Positions 23,776 through 31,270 of a DNA stretch of 34,889 bases are shown here, piece after piece. The notes beneath the pieces were generated by a model, which saw nothing but the letters and a program-made list of their open reading frames with translations, ran no database searches and was not told the origin of the DNA. The stretch is from SVTX01 sp045658225 (GTDB lineage Bacteria; Bacillota; Clostridia; Oscillospirales; CAG-272): NCBI GenBank assembly GCA_045658225.1, contig JAZOUO010000030.1, positions 1 to 34,889 on the forward strand. The letters are read 5' to 3'. The translations under genes were made by a program, and so were the position numbers. Position 1 is the first letter of the stretch, and each line of letters begins with the position of its first letter.

Positions 23776-25056
23776 ATGACAGAATTTATAACAGATCTTC
23801 AGCTTTTCGGCGCGAGCGAGAATGTTCACGGAACCGAAAGCTACATAAACGCCGAAAACGGCAATACTACAAGCTACGGAGAAGGCGGACTTTCTCCCGA
23901 AATGAAAACATATTATTCAGATTATCTTATCGACAACGCAGAGCCTGCTCTTGTTCACGATATGTTCGCGCAGAAGGTGAATATTCCCGCAGGAAATGGC
24001 AAGACAATTCAGTTCCGTAAATATAATCCTCTTGGCAAGCTTACGACACCTATGGCGGAGGGTGTCACTCCCACAGGACAGACAATGAGTGCAACTACCG
24101 TCAACGCAAGCGTGGCGCAGTACGGTGGCTACGTTGAGTTTACTGATATGCTTCTTATGAGCTCTATTGACAACAATCTCTGCGCGGCAACAAAGCTCCT
24201 CGGCTCACAGGCAGGCAGAACGCTTGACACTATCTCAAGAGAGGTGCTTGTCGGCGGCACTAACGTACAGTATGCCGAGGGTCAGGTGTCTGCAAGACAT
24301 CTTCTCGTTGGCGGAAAGGCTTACGAAGGCGTTAATCACTACCTTACCGTTGAGGCTATTCGTAAGGCAGTAAGATTCCTTAAAAAGCAGAATGCTGAAA
24401 AGATAAACGGCAGCTATATTGCCATTATTCACCCCGACTGCGTATATGATCTTACAAACGATCCCAACTGGAAATATCCTCATCAGTATGCGTCTCCTGA
24501 TCAGATTTTCGAGGGCGAAATAGGTAAGATTGAGGGGGTAAGATTTATTGAGAGTACCGAGGCAAAGGTGTTCTATGCTCCTGATCTTAGCCCTGAAAGC
24601 AATGCGCTTACCGTCGATGTGACCAATGCGGGTCTAACAAATATTATGACTGTTAGGGAACCCGTAGGCGACATTGTTGGACGAGAGATCATAATAGGCA
24701 CAAGAAAGGGATATGTTGGAGCAGTTGACGGACAGAACCTTGTTCTTTATATGGATAGAGCTTGTACAATACCCTCAACTCTTTCTGCAATCCCCGGAGA
24801 CCATGTTTTTCCCGGCGAGGCGGGATCTGAGGGCAGAGACGTTTACGCAACTCTTATTTTCGGTGATAACGCATTTGGCACTACCTCTATTGAGGGCGGC
24901 GGTCTTGAGCATATCGTAAAACAACTCGGCAGCGCAGGCTCGGCAGACCCTCTCAACCAGAGAGCGAGCGTGGGTTGGAAGGCAACAAAGGCGACAGTAA
25001 GACTTGTTGAGGCATTTATGGTCAGAATCGAGACCACAGCTTCGGCAAACAACTAA
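23776..25056 (+). CDS. Major capsid protein, N4-gp56 family
   Basis: 426 aa, HK97-fold coat protein of the N4-gp56 type: TYYSDYLIDNAEPALVHDMF, the VNIPAGNGKTIQFRKYNPL strand region and EGVTPTGQTM early in the protein, and the Gly-rich VKQLGSAGSADPLNQRASVGW near the end are characteristic. The N-terminus carries DLQLFGAS at residues 7-14, closely like the LNLQFFA-type cleavage motif that Prp recognises in L27 and in some phage coat proteins. Cleavage after residue 12 or 13 would leave a 413-aa mature coat. Start at 23776 after AAAGG. The reading frame is complete and codon bias is strong. Confidence 0.92.
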   Translation: MTEFITDLQLFGASENVHGTESYINAENGNTTSYGEGGLSPEMKTYYSDYLIDNAEPALVHDMFAQKVNIPAGNGKTIQFRKYNPLGKLTTPMAEGVTPTGQTMSATTVNASVAQYGGYVEFTDMLLMSSIDNNLCAATKLLGSQAGRTLDTISREVLVGGTNVQYAEGQVSARHLLVGGKAYEGVNHYLTVEAIRKAVRFLKKQNAEKINGSYIAIIHPDCVYDLTNDPNWKYPHQYASPDQIFEGEIGKIEGVRFIESTEAKVFYAPDLSPESNALTVDVTNAGLTNIMTVREPVGDIVGREIIIGTRKGYVGAVDGQNLVLYMDRACTIPSTLSAIPGDHVFPGEAGSEGRDVYATLIFGDNAFGTTSIEGGGLEHIVKQLGSAGSADPLNQRASVGWKATKATVRLVEAFMVRIETTASANN

Positions 25057-25082
25057 TTATCTAAAAAGGAAGGTATTTTTAT

Positions 25083-25451
25083 ATGTCAGAGACAACTACA
25101 AACTACAATGAGGCGATAGTCGCTCTCAAGAATGAATATGAGGAAAAGCTTGCTGTTATGGAGGCGGAATGCGCTCTTTTGAGAGGAGAGATGGAGAGCA
25201 AGGCAGCCCAGAAGGCAGAAGAACTTGCAAAGGCGGAAGCGTATCTTAATGAATACGTTGACGTAAAGCTCTTCAAGGATTCCGACAGATACAGCGATGA
25301 CGTTTACGTTGCGGTAAACGGTCAGAACTGCCTTATCAAGCGCGGCGAATGGGTAAAGATAAAGCGCAAGTTTGCCATGGTGCTTGACCAGTCCGAGATA
25401 CAGGACATGAAGACAAGCGAGCTTATTGCGGCAACCCAGAGCGCATCCTGA
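25083..25451 (+). CDS. Small head-operon protein with coiled coil
   Basis: 122 aa. First half: a charged, Ala/Glu-rich coiled coil (about 10-55). Second half: a compact beta-type domain (VDVKLFKDSDRYSDDVYVAV, then VNGQNCLIKRGEWVKIKRKF). Proteins of this form often follow N4-gp56 capsid genes, so a head-completion or capsid-decoration role is possible, but I cannot assign a function. AAAAGGAAGG lies upstream of the ATG; 26 bases separate it from the capsid gene. Confidence 0.75.
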   Translation: MSETTTNYNEAIVALKNEYEEKLAVMEAECALLRGEMESKAAQKAEELAKAEAYLNEYVDVKLFKDSDRYSDDVYVAVNGQNCLIKRGEWVKIKRKFAMVLDQSEIQDMKTSELIAATQSAS

Positions 25452-25463
25452 TAGGTGAGCGCT

Positions 25464-25745
25464 ATGGAGAGCTACAACAAGGAGCTTTGCGAGGAGAGAC
25501 ATACTCGCATAGAGGAAAGACTCTCCAAGCATGGCCAGCAGATAGACAGCCTTGAAAAATGCGTTATCAAGCTGACGGAAATGATTGAGCGTCACGACAA
25601 TGAGTGCAAGGATAGCGACCAGCGAATTTCCGCGATAGAGACAAAGCCTATGGCTACCATAGGCAAGATATGCGGTTATGCCGTCACGGCGATCCTTGGT
25701 GCGTTGTCAAGCTGGATCGTGCAGTATTTTGAGCTGTTAGGATAA
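25464..25745 (+). CDS. Small coiled-coil membrane protein (XhlA/holin-like)
   Basis: 93 aa. An N-terminal coiled coil (about 5-60, RHTRIEERLSKHGQQIDSLE) is followed by one C-terminal membrane segment (about 68-87, GKICGYAVTAILGALSSWIV). This is the layout of the XhlA/holin-accessory family. No endolysin gene follows, so a lysis role cannot be supported. Start choice: ATG 25464 has AGGTGAG upstream; GTG 25455 would add three residues. It ends the cassette, and a strong hairpin follows six bases after the stop. Confidence 0.7.
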   Translation: MESYNKELCEERHTRIEERLSKHGQQIDSLEKCVIKLTEMIERHDNECKDSDQRISAIETKPMATIGKICGYAVTAILGALSSWIVQYFELLG

Positions 25746-25750
25746 AATAC

Positions 25751-25778
25751 CCCCTGCCGAGAGCTATCTCGGCAGGGG
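25751..25778 (+). terminator. Hairpin closing the head operon
   Basis: Perfect 12-base stem CCCCTGCCGAGA / TCTCGGCAGGGG with loop GCTA. No T run follows, so it may work as an RNA-end stabiliser or a factor-assisted terminator. Confidence 0.7.
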
Positions 25779-25880
25779 AGAAATAGAAAACCGCCGTTGG
25801 CACGGCAAAACAAAAATACGGAATGCGGTCATTTCGGAAAAATCGGTTGTGTGTTTTGTCGGTTGCGGTGGTTATAGAGT

Positions 25881-25919
25881 ACACGCGGGCGCAAAAGACA
25901 GATTTTTGCGCCCGCGTGT
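25881..25919. repeat. 16-base-arm GC-rich hairpin
   Basis: ACACGCGGGCGCAAAA pairs with TTTTGCGCCCGCGTGT around a 7-base loop. It is the second of three strong hairpins between the head operon and rhaA. No following T run; function unknown. Confidence 0.7.
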
Positions 25920-25944
25920 TGTGTATTCAAGTTTAATAAACAAT

Positions 25945-25977
25945 AAAAAACCACTCGGCACAGCCGAGTGATTTTTT
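25945..25977. terminator. Bidirectional terminator between head cassette and rhaA
   Basis: CACTCGGC / GCCGAGTG with loop ACA, an A run before and a T run after, so it can stop transcription from both sides. It lies 14 bases from the rhaA stop codon. Confidence 0.85.
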
Positions 25978-25990
25978 ATGCAATATTAGA

Positions 25991-27244
25991 TTAAACTCTC
26001 TTGGAGAGGACTTCCTTTTCGTAGTCCATAACCTCGTCGTACCAGCAAGAGCATCCGCAAACGTTGTTGCGCTTGCAGAACTCTACCCATACGTCGCCAA
26101 GGGGAAGTGTCTTTACTTCTTCCTGGAGCATAAGCATCTTTGTGTAGTTGCCTGCGTCCTGAATGTCCTTAAGCTCTGCGTTGGGTGTGAGGAGAGCGTT
26201 GAGAAGAGCCTTCTGAACGTTTCTCATACCGATAACGAGTGCTGCAACACGGTTGATGGAAGCATCGAAGTAGTCGGTAGCGATAAATACTCTGTCAAGA
26301 GCGTCGCAACGAACTATTTCCTTCATCATTTCTCTTGTCTCGTCGTCAAAGCAAACAACGTGGTCAGAGTCCCAACGGATAGGACGTGTCACGTGGAGAG
26401 CGATCTTGTCGCTGAATACGAGAAGAGCAGGGATCTTATCGGAAACTACCTCTGTGGGATGATAGTGACCGTTATCCATAAGAGGAGTGATACCACGGGT
26501 CATTGCGTATGCAAGAGAGAACTCGCCCGAGCCTACTGTGTAAGCCTCAACGCCGATACCGAACACCTTGGACTCAACAGTCACGTAAACCTTGCTCTTG
26601 TCGTAGCCACAAGCGAGTGCACGGTCGATAGAGTCTGCATATCTTGCGCGGGGACCCATACGGTCTGCGGGAACGTCCTTCATACCGTCGCCTGTCCAGA
26701 TGTTCATAACGCAGGGATAACCTGTCTCGTTAGCGAAATACTCGGAGATACGGATACAAGCGATAACGTGGTTTACCCAGAAATCTCTGATTTCCTTATC
26801 AGGATGAGAGAGGGTAAGTCCGTTTGCCTTGGGGTGAGAGAATATTGTGGGGTTGAAGTCAAGACCACAGTTATGCTTCTTTGCGAATTCTACCCATCTC
26901 TTGAAGTGACGGGGCTCAAGCTTGTCACGGTCAACGAAGCCGTCTTCCTCGAAGATAGCGTAGTTTGCGTGAACGTTGATCTTGTGAGTACCGGGAATGA
27001 GAGAGAGAGCCTTGTCAAGGTCTGCAAAGAGCTCGCCGGGAGTTCTTGCTCTTCCGGGGTAATTACCTGTTGTCTGGATACCGCCTGTAAGGGGACCGTC
27101 TGTGTCAAATCCCTTTACATCGTCTGCCTGCCAGCAGTGCATAGAGATGGAGATGTTGGAAAGCTTCTCAATAGCTGCCTCTGTGTCTACGCCATACTTT
27201 GCATAGATTTCCTTGGCAGAGAGATAACGCTCGTTCTGTGTCAT
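25991..27244 (-). CDS. rhaA: L-rhamnose isomerase
   Basis: Converts L-rhamnose to L-rhamnulose, the first step of rhamnose catabolism, in the cytosol, with Mn/Zn. 417 aa, normal for the family. The N-terminal SISMHCWQADDVKGFD and TGGIQTTGNYPGRA, the metal-site segments TPLMDNGHYHPTE and HVTRPIRWDSDH, and the C-terminal CGCSCWYDEVM region are typical. Start at 27244 after AAGGAGG. No rhaB, rhaD or transporter gene lies beside it, so the rest of the pathway must be elsewhere. An apparent 333-codon frame opposite it (26360-27361) is an antisense shadow. Confidence 0.95.
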   Translation of the reverse strand: MTQNERYLSAKEIYAKYGVDTEAAIEKLSNISISMHCWQADDVKGFDTDGPLTGGIQTTGNYPGRARTPGELFADLDKALSLIPGTHKINVHANYAIFEEDGFVDRDKLEPRHFKRWVEFAKKHNCGLDFNPTIFSHPKANGLTLSHPDKEIRDFWVNHVIACIRISEYFANETGYPCVMNIWTGDGMKDVPADRMGPRARYADSIDRALACGYDKSKVYVTVESKVFGIGVEAYTVGSGEFSLAYAMTRGITPLMDNGHYHPTEVVSDKIPALLVFSDKIALHVTRPIRWDSDHVVCFDDETREMMKEIVRCDALDRVFIATDYFDASINRVAALVIGMRNVQKALLNALLTPNAELKDIQDAGNYTKMLMLQEEVKTLPLGDVWVEFCKRNNVCGCSCWYDEVMDYEKEVLSKRV

Positions 27245-27312
27245 AGTGACCTCCTTGTTTTATGTGTCTTTTTTGTTTTCATATTTATGGTAAACATACC
27301 CATACAAAATAT

Positions 27313-27341
27313 ATTATACATTATAATTTTGATTTTGGCAA
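27313..27341 (-). promoter_or_regulatory. Promoter of rhaA
   Basis: Minus strand: TTGCCA (27336-27341), 17-base spacer, TATAAT (27313-27318). The leader to the start codon is about 60 bases. Confidence 0.7.
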
Positions 27342-27390
27342 GAGTTTTCCCAAAAAAATAAAGAGAAATTTGCCATATTTTTTTATTTAC

Positions 27391-27419
27391 TTGACAATGC
27401 TTTTGTGGTATTATATAAT
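27391..27419 (+). promoter_or_regulatory. Promoter of the polysaccharide deacetylase gene
   Basis: TTGACA (27391-27396), 17-base spacer, TATAAT (27414-27419). Exact consensus, 34 bases before the start codon. Confidence 0.85.
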
Positions 27420-27453
27420 ATTTACATGGAGATTAAGTTTTGGAGGGTGAAAA

Positions 27454-28212
27454 ATGAGCAAAAACATATCTCAGTATAAGAAATATTTTACTTTGAGTTT
27501 TGACGACGGAGTGACCCAGGATCTCCGTCTTATTGAAATACTTAAAAAATACGGAGCATCCTGTTGCACGTTTAATATAAACAGCGGACTTTACGGCGCA
27601 AATTGGGAGTGGGTAGCTACTGCTATAAACTTTCCCGGACTTTCTCACAAGAGATTTACCGAGGCAGAGGTGCGCAGTGGAATTTACGACGGCTTTGAGC
27701 TTGCCGCGCACACCCAAACTCACCCCTCGCTTAAAATATACGACAATTCTCCCGAGGATATTATCCGCGAGGTGCAGGTGGATGCTGATAACATTGAGAG
27801 CATAACTGGAGTGAATACAATAGGTATGGCGTGGCCGGGCGGTGACACCGAGTTTACGGATACTACCGTTGGACTTGTTGCAAAATATACTGACATAAAA
27901 TATGCAAGATACGTGACACCTACGTACAGCTTTGATCTTCCCGAGGAGTTTTTGAAGTGGCATCCCACCTGCTCGTTTTTAGACAAGCGTCTTTTTGAGC
28001 TTGCGGAGGAGTTTATTGCGGCTGAACCAACTTCTGATATGCTTTTCTACGTCTGGGGACATAGCTACGAGCTTGACGTGACGGGCAATCATTCCTACGA
28101 GGATTTTGAGAAGCTTGTAAAAATGATGAGCGAGGCTGAAGACGTAATACTTGTCACAAACGGAGAATTCTATCAGCTTTATAAGGATAAGATACCGTCC
28201 ATAAAAGAATAA
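27454..28212 (+). CDS. Polysaccharide deacetylase family protein (NodB homology)
   Basis: 252 aa, CE4-type metal-dependent deacetylase fold. LSFDDGVTQD (14-23) carries the catalytic/metal Asp pair, AAHTQTHPSL (about 88-97) carries the metal His pair, and the later GMAWPGGD and WGHSYEL segments replace the usual RFPYG and DWH-type motifs. No signal peptide or membrane segment, so it is predicted cytosolic; the substrate may be a small N-acetylated sugar rather than peptidoglycan (inference). RBS GGAGGG before the ATG. Divergent from rhaA with separate promoters. Confidence 0.85.
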   Translation: MSKNISQYKKYFTLSFDDGVTQDLRLIEILKKYGASCCTFNINSGLYGANWEWVATAINFPGLSHKRFTEAEVRSGIYDGFELAAHTQTHPSLKIYDNSPEDIIREVQVDADNIESITGVNTIGMAWPGGDTEFTDTTVGLVAKYTDIKYARYVTPTYSFDLPEEFLKWHPTCSFLDKRLFELAEEFIAAEPTSDMLFYVWGHSYELDVTGNHSYEDFEKLVKMMSEAEDVILVTNGEFYQLYKDKIPSIKE

Positions 28213-28220
28213 ATAAAAAA

Positions 28221-28325
28221 GCCCGACCATTGGGCTATTTCAAATTTGGTGGAGTTCCACTAAAAAAACAAAAAAGAACAGTTAATAAAAAAGTGGCGTT
28301 ATTGCTGTGTGAAATAGCGCCACTG
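28221..28325. repeat. Cluster of inverted repeats downstream of the deacetylase gene
   Basis: Contains AGCCC/GGGCT (28220-28236), the palindrome GTGGA-GT-TCCAC (28249-28260), and GTGGCG-TTATT / AATAG-CGCCAC (28293-28323). In addition GCTATTTCA (28234-28242) is the reverse complement of TGAAATAGC (28310-28318). This may be a terminator plus the edge of a mobile element; composition turns AT-rich after it. Confidence 0.55.
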
Positions 28326-28417
28326 CTCTTTATAAAATGTTGGAGATGACTTTGTGTTAAAGGTGTTATATACTTATATTGGAAGATTCGGATTTGCATT
28401 TTATAAGGAGAACAATT

Positions 28418-29218
28418 GTGGCTAATAACGAATATACAGAAAAGCAATTAAAAGTTATTAATGGAGAAATTGCATTAGAGTTAACAAATGGAAGATTTTT
28501 GGCACCCTTTTATAAAAAAGCATTAATTAATCACGATGATGAATTGGCAGAAAAAATAAAACGCCGGCTAGATGAGTTGAAAACCGAGGCATACGAATGC
28601 GCCAAGCAAAGCGCTCGAGATAGGGGTATCAAATTTAGACGCGATGAAATGGGAACATGGAAACAACCAAAGTCCAACAAATATACGGAGCATCAAATGC
28701 AAGTGGTCAGGGGTGAAATTCCATACGAAAAAGTTCACACCAATGAATTAATAAAGATGCACTTGAAAGCACATAATAACGGCGACTATGAATTATCTGA
28801 ACGTCTTTTTGATTTGATATATGCACGACGAATGCAGCGCAAGGCAAATCGCAAAGCAAGCAAAAAGTTGGATGACAAAGTATCCCTGCTATCAAAGCAA
28901 TTTGATTCTTTTATTGATTTGGATATTAATTTGCCGTTAACTAAGCTTGATAAAGCAAAGCTGATGGAGGGTGTTGATCCGGACGCGGCGGGCATGGACA
29001 GAATAAATCAGGCAGTAGACCTTCTCGACAAGCAGGGATATAAGGATGCCATAGCAATTATTCACAGTCTGCTGTCATACAATAATGATCCATGTGCGAT
29101 ATTTATTGTTAAGGACCATTGGGAAGCGGTAGACTTAATAGAAGAATTGCTACAATTACCTATACGCAGACCGAATACGTGGTTTGTTGAGCAAGAAACA
29201 GCGAAAGAGGACGGATAA
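28418..29218 (+). CDS. Unknown protein with internal tandem repeat
   Basis: 266 aa from a GTG start at 28418, chosen because AAGGAG lies seven bases upstream; the frame is open back to a TTG at 28379 without a binding site. The protein contains two copies of a helical module of about 50 residues: 5-54 (EYTEKQLKVINGEIALE onward) and 88-137 (KYTEHQMQVVRGEIPYE onward), each with the pattern YTE-Q--V--GE and a later D-EL-E. The C-terminal 110 residues are charged and helical. No family recognised. Codon use is AT-richer than in the genes to the left. It converges on the transposase gene with a shared hairpin, so it may be a passenger of the same element. Confidence 0.75.
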   Translation: MANNEYTEKQLKVINGEIALELTNGRFLAPFYKKALINHDDELAEKIKRRLDELKTEAYECAKQSARDRGIKFRRDEMGTWKQPKSNKYTEHQMQVVRGEIPYEKVHTNELIKMHLKAHNNGDYELSERLFDLIYARRMQRKANRKASKKLDDKVSLLSKQFDSFIDLDINLPLTKLDKAKLMEGVDPDAAGMDRINQAVDLLDKQGYKDAIAIIHSLLSYNNDPCAIFIVKDHWEAVDLIEELLQLPIRRPNTWFVEQETAKEDG

Positions 29219-29230
29219 ACCGTCCTCTTT
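29204..29230. terminator. Bidirectional terminator between repeat protein and transposase
   Basis: AAAGAGGACGG / CCGTCCTCTTT with loop ATAAA; the stop codon of the plus-strand gene lies in the loop. T-rich on both strands. Confidence 0.75.
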
Positions 29231-29248
29231 TGAACTTTATAAGCTTTA

Positions 29249-30934
29249 TTATATTTGTTTACAAGTGTTCACGCATTCGTAGTAATCAGCAAGGGCACGT
29301 TCATCTATGGCAATTGGTTTGAATTGCGGTTCTATAATTTCCTCACCGATAACGGACGCATATAACATATTCATCATGTATTCGTTATTGTCAAAAACAT
29401 TCAAGGGCTTAATACCTAAAGACGAAGCCGATTGTGTAAAGCAAGACACCTTAACATCTTCATATGTGCCTTTGTCCGTCTTCCAGTCGAACGAGGTTGA
29501 AAAGCTTAATGTAGGCTTCCATTTTTTTATGGTTTTTACGTCAATTCCATAGACAATGCGCTCGTGTATAAGAGAAGCGTACAAGCACTTTGCGCGAAGA
29601 AATCTGAATGAGTAACCATTTCCGACTCTGTTTATGCTTCCAATCATGTTATTCAGACCTTCGGTAGCGGCATTGGTATATCTGCATCTTGGATTGAAAT
29701 AGTTAAGTATGTAAGGCTTGAAGCTTTGAAATCCCTCCCGGACAAAACTACGGAATTCATTAAATAGCGGAGACTCAACGTCGTAGAGCTCACACCACTC
29801 CTTGTATTGTTTATTATCTGCGGGCGGCAACAATGCTACCCATTCGTCCCACAATAGCTCAGCCTCTGCGCGTGTTTCTTTCGTATACATCAGCTCAATA
29901 AGATAATATAGCTTCCTCAAAAGCTTGAATTCTGGGAATTCATCAATCACCGATGCTAAAGTCTGCGCTTTATGAGAGTTTGTATCCCTTACAATGGTTT
30001 CTATACTATAATTGAATAAACGTCCATTATCGGCAATTTTGCGGAGAAGCCCCATTTGATGAACTTTTTCTTGGGGATCTGTAAGAAGATTAAATACTAT
30101 GTTTTTTCGATACTCGTACAACTGCTTTTTCGTAGATGTGATGCGCCTCTGAATATCTTGTATGACGTGGAATTTATCTATTACAACAGTAGCATTCGGC
30201 AGCAAATCTGGTAACCATTTCAAATACGAGTTACTCATATCGGTAGTAACCACTTCTATTCGAGCATCCCAATCTTTTAATTGTTTTATGGCATTCTTCA
30301 TAGTTTCTTGCTTGTTGTCCTCAAGCATATCTAACAAAAGGCCTCGCTCTACGTCCACAAGTGTTCCTCGCATTATATGATTTATATGCTTCTCATCTAT
30401 TCCCAACACCCTTGGCGCAAGCAGTGGATTAGCCTTGCGGTCATTCTCGTATTTTTGTATTTCCAAATCCATAATGTTTCTGATGGTCTCCACGGAAACG
30501 CCACATCTATCCGCAAGCTCTGTGTGAGACTGCAAGAAGCATTCAGTCCGTAAAAATTCCAACAGTCGTGTAGTCATTGAATGTTTATCATCGATACCCT
30601 TAATATGAGGGACGAACCGCTGTCCGCAGCTTTTACACAAGACTCTCGGCGGCTGAATCGCAATGTCAACTCTGTAGTTGTTTCGAATAACATCGTGTAT
30701 AACACGGGGGTTCGTATATCCTGAGCATATCATATCATTTGTGGAACCGCAAAATGGACATTCTGTGGGTAGTGCGCTTTTTCTGATGTTTGTTAGAAAA
30801 AGCATATACTTCCCGCCGTCCTTAGGGGTAAGGTATTTTTCCGTTGAAAGAGATGGAAAATCCAAGGACGGTGCAGTTGCAAGGTCTTGTTCTTCCATAT
30901 CATCCATACTGTAATTACGTTTTGCTAAAGCCAT
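29249..30934 (-). CDS. ISL3 family transposase
   Basis: 561 aa. N-terminal zinc ribbon (C59, C62, C100, C103: CPFC and CKSC), an HTH (ELADRCGVSVETIRNI), then the DDE domain with D180 in GIDEKH, D232 in TTDMSNSY, D253 in VIDKFHV, and the Glu in NAATEGLNNMIGSINRVGNGY. This is the ISL3 pattern. Length is above the usual 400-450 because of a longer middle region and about 90 C-terminal residues past the Glu motif. The frame is complete. An RHH gene sits 70 bases upstream on the same strand behind one promoter. I could not find convincing terminal inverted repeats. Confidence 0.9.
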   Translation of the reverse strand: MALAKRNYSMDDMEEQDLATAPSLDFPSLSTEKYLTPKDGGKYMLFLTNIRKSALPTECPFCGSTNDMICSGYTNPRVIHDVIRNNYRVDIAIQPPRVLCKSCGQRFVPHIKGIDDKHSMTTRLLEFLRTECFLQSHTELADRCGVSVETIRNIMDLEIQKYENDRKANPLLAPRVLGIDEKHINHIMRGTLVDVERGLLLDMLEDNKQETMKNAIKQLKDWDARIEVVTTDMSNSYLKWLPDLLPNATVVIDKFHVIQDIQRRITSTKKQLYEYRKNIVFNLLTDPQEKVHQMGLLRKIADNGRLFNYSIETIVRDTNSHKAQTLASVIDEFPEFKLLRKLYYLIELMYTKETRAEAELLWDEWVALLPPADNKQYKEWCELYDVESPLFNEFRSFVREGFQSFKPYILNYFNPRCRYTNAATEGLNNMIGSINRVGNGYSFRFLRAKCLYASLIHERIVYGIDVKTIKKWKPTLSFSTSFDWKTDKGTYEDVKVSCFTQSASSLGIKPLNVFDNNEYMMNMLYASVIGEEIIEPQFKPIAIDERALADYYECVNTCKQI

Positions 30935-31004
30935 CGTGTTGCCTCTTTTGTGTTGTTTGTATTATTTTTCTTATTCTATAGTTTTGTTTTTTAGAATTAA
31001 TGAT

Positions 31005-31184
31005 TTAATTTTCTTTTGGGTTGACCTTTGATGATTCGTACTCATCAAGATGCTTTTTGAGAATGCGTTCAAGGGCGGTAGTCACGGTCTGTCCTTTGTC
31101 TGCTGCATAATCCACCAGCCTCTCGACAAGCTGACGATCAATGTAATAGTTTATAAATTTCCCGTCTTTTTTGGCGCGTGGCAT
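31005..31184 (-). CDS. Short ribbon-helix-helix-type protein upstream of the transposase
   Basis: 59 aa, translated by hand on the minus strand: it opens MPRAKKDGKFINYYID and continues QLVERLVDYAADKGQTVTTAL, then ERILKKHLDEY and a polar tail. A short strand followed by two helices with the turn KGQTVTTALER is the Arc/CopG (ribbon-helix-helix) layout of small DNA-binding proteins. RBS AAGGAG ten bases upstream of the ATG at 31184. It shares a promoter with the ISL3 transposase, so it probably regulates that operon, or it may be an antitoxin-like protein without a partner. Below common gene-length cut-offs. Confidence 0.75.
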   Translation of the reverse strand: MPRAKKDGKFINYYIDRQLVERLVDYAADKGQTVTTALERILKKHLDEYESSKVNPKEN

Positions 31185-31241
31185 AATTTTTTCTCCTTTT
31201 TGTTTCGTCTTGCATAATTAATAATGAATCGGTTTTACAAT

Positions 31242-31270
31242 ATTATATCACAAAACTGTGGAAAATTCAA
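31242..31270 (-). promoter_or_regulatory. Promoter of the RHH-transposase operon
   Basis: Minus strand: TTGAAT (31265-31270), 17-base spacer, TATAAT (31242-31247). A small CACA-AAAC-TGTG inverted repeat lies in the spacer (31250-31261) and could bind the RHH protein. Confidence 0.75.

Larger units (their letters stand above)
18234..25778. mobile_element. Head-only prophage-like cassette
   Basis: An uninterrupted set of repressor, switch, small Cys-rich protein, small and large terminase, portal, Prp-type protease, scaffold, major capsid protein and two small proteins. Spacing is tight, several genes overlap, and all frames are open. No integrase, excisionase, replication, tail, connector, holin/endolysin or att repeat is visible, and base composition resembles the host. 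It may be a prophage remnant, a satellite-like element or a domesticated capsid operon. Confidence 0.8.

Noticed and set aside
26360..27361. A 333-codon open frame on the plus strand opposite rhaA
   Set aside because: It lies antisense to a clear L-rhamnose isomerase, has no family motif and no ribosome binding site; it results from the strong codon bias of rhaA.
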